The position numbers were made by a program, and so were the translations under genes. From a virus, in IMG/VR virus record IMGVR_UViG_3300030380_003000, positions 1 to 24,785 of that record: a stretch of 24,785 bases of DNA, one strand, 5' to 3'. Below the pieces are notes generated by a model. It did no database searches. It saw nothing but the letters and a program-made list of their open reading frames with translations, and was not told the origin of the DNA. This document shows, piece by piece, positions 24,113 to 24,785 of this stretch (position 1 is the first letter of the stretch; every line of letters begins with the position of its first letter).

Positions 24113-24785
24113 TTAATTTATTTTAAATGCCATATATATATAAGTTTTACTTGCTCTATTTACATTAATGTTAGTTGAAACAAATCTTAAACCTTGTGAA
24201 GAAAGCAATACGTCTGTACTATAATTTGATTCAGCAGCACTTGTGTTCGCATAGAAAGCATAACCATTCGTTCTAACTGAATCTATTATTATCCATTGAG
24301 AACCATCATCATCAGTATTTTTTATCATTACAAAGTCAGCTGCAAATCCAAAATTAACAACATTATCAGTGTTTAATGTTTTGCCACCTTCATAACTTCC
24401 AATCTTGCTATATCCTGATACTGAATGAAAACAGTAAGCTATATATTCTGCAGAAGAAGCATTAACAGATGCGCTGTTACCTAATGTAAATACTGTTGAA
24501 GTAGGAGCCGTCCCATTCCAAAATACACCACTATCTGAATAAACCTTGTCAGTTAAACTTAATGCTAAATAATCATTTGTATTTAACAAAGTAGATTTAA
24601 CAATCCAATTTGCAGTTGAATCTAATCTTTTATAAATAATAAACTGTGGTGCTGCTGATAATCCGTGAGGTACTTTTTTTCCTGAAACACCATTACCTTC
24701 ATATTTCACAATACTAAATCCTGCATTAGCATTTGCACTAATTATAGATGTAAAAGGTGAACCGTAATCTAAATCATCATTATCA
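24113..24785 (-). CDS. Tail fibre / adhesin paralogue, cut by window edge (C-terminal 223 aa)
   Basis: The frame is open to the right edge, so the true start lies outside the window; the GTG at 24709 is internal. Upstream of it the frame continues with TSIISANANAGFSIVKYEG, which parallels TSIVSVNSNAGFSIVRYIG in the next gene. The product contains the second half of the same module: PHGLSAAPQFIIYKR, EYIAYCFHSVSGYSKIGSYE, NFGFAADFVMIKN, then QWIIIDSVRTNGYAFYANTS. It ends YIYMAFKIN, close to the YIYAAFKIN end of the downstream paralogue. The shared layout points to tandem gene duplication. As a tail fibre or receptor-binding subunit it would act outside the virion. Certain as a gene, moderate as to function. 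Confidence 0.75.
   Translation of the reverse strand, partial: DNDDLDYGSPFTSIISANANAGFSIVKYEGNGVSGKKVPHGLSAAPQFIIYKRLDSTANWIVKSTLLNTNDYLALSLTDKVYSDSGVFWNGTAPTSTVFTLGNSASVNASSAEYIAYCFHSVSGYSKIGSYEGGKTLNTDNVVNFGFAADFVMIKNTDDDGSQWIIIDSVRTNGYAFYANTSAAESNYSTDVLLSSQGLRFVSTNINVNRASKTYIYMAFKIN

Noticed and set aside
24707-24709. GTG at 24709 as start of the rightmost gene
   Set aside because: The frame stays open to the window edge and its translation matches the paralogue upstream of this point, so the gene is truncated by the window.
21449-24785. Diversity-generating retroelement target in the adhesin genes
   Set aside because: No reverse transcriptase, template repeat or adenine-mutated copy was seen in the window.
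1-24785. CRISPR arrays, tRNA genes, integrase, insertion sequences
   Set aside because: No regularly spaced repeats, cloverleaf-like segments, recombinase or transposase motifs were found.

Overview
The window is a continuous stretch of a double-stranded DNA phage genome, cut at both ends. Every supported gene lies on the minus strand, so transcription runs from the right end to the left. Genes are tightly packed: the largest gap is about 77 bases, so no stretch over 300 bases lacks a gene. The DNA is AT-rich, roughly one third G+C by eye. Start codons are preceded by A/T-rich sequence and not by GGAG-like Shine-Dalgarno motifs, which fits a Bacteroidetes (marine flavobacterial-type) host. 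Gene order and family resemblances (large terminase, about 800-residue portal, acidic scaffold-like protein, major capsid protein, two ring/neck proteins, very large stabilization/muzzle protein, internal virion proteins) point to a short-tailed phage with a crAss-like (Crassvirales-type) virion module. This assignment comes from recognising sequence patterns by eye, not from a database search.

Layout, in the order of transcription. Right end (24785 to 21449): two adjacent tail-fibre or adhesin genes sharing a repeated domain, the first cut by the window edge. Next come three small genes (21402 to 20381), the last of which looks like a tandem GroES-like co-chaperonin. A 91-residue helical protein follows, coupled by a TAATG overlap to the large terminase, and is a candidate small terminase. 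Then come the terminase large subunit (20152 to 17930), portal (17929 to 15512), acidic scaffold-like protein (15479 to 14241) and major capsid protein (14220 to 12814). A GC-rich terminator-like hairpin follows the capsid gene.

The left half encodes the neck and tail. It starts with an unknown 248-residue protein, an intergenic stem-loop, and two neck ring-type proteins. These are followed by a 2313-residue protein whose first about 1120 residues resemble the P22 gp10-like stabilization or crAss muzzle family, and whose remaining about 1190 residues alternate Ig-like domains with a cysteine-containing module. A small beta-rich protein comes next. Last are two probable internal (ejected) virion proteins and the start of what is probably a third, larger one that runs off the left end.

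Together the genes cover DNA packaging, capsid assembly, the neck and short tail, host-surface binding, and DNA ejection. No lysis, replication, integration, tRNA or CRISPR genes were seen. The least ordinary elements are the alternating Ig/cysteine-module extension of the tail protein, the tandem GroES-like gene, the repeated adhesin genes, and a sharply GC-rich patch inside the terminase gene.
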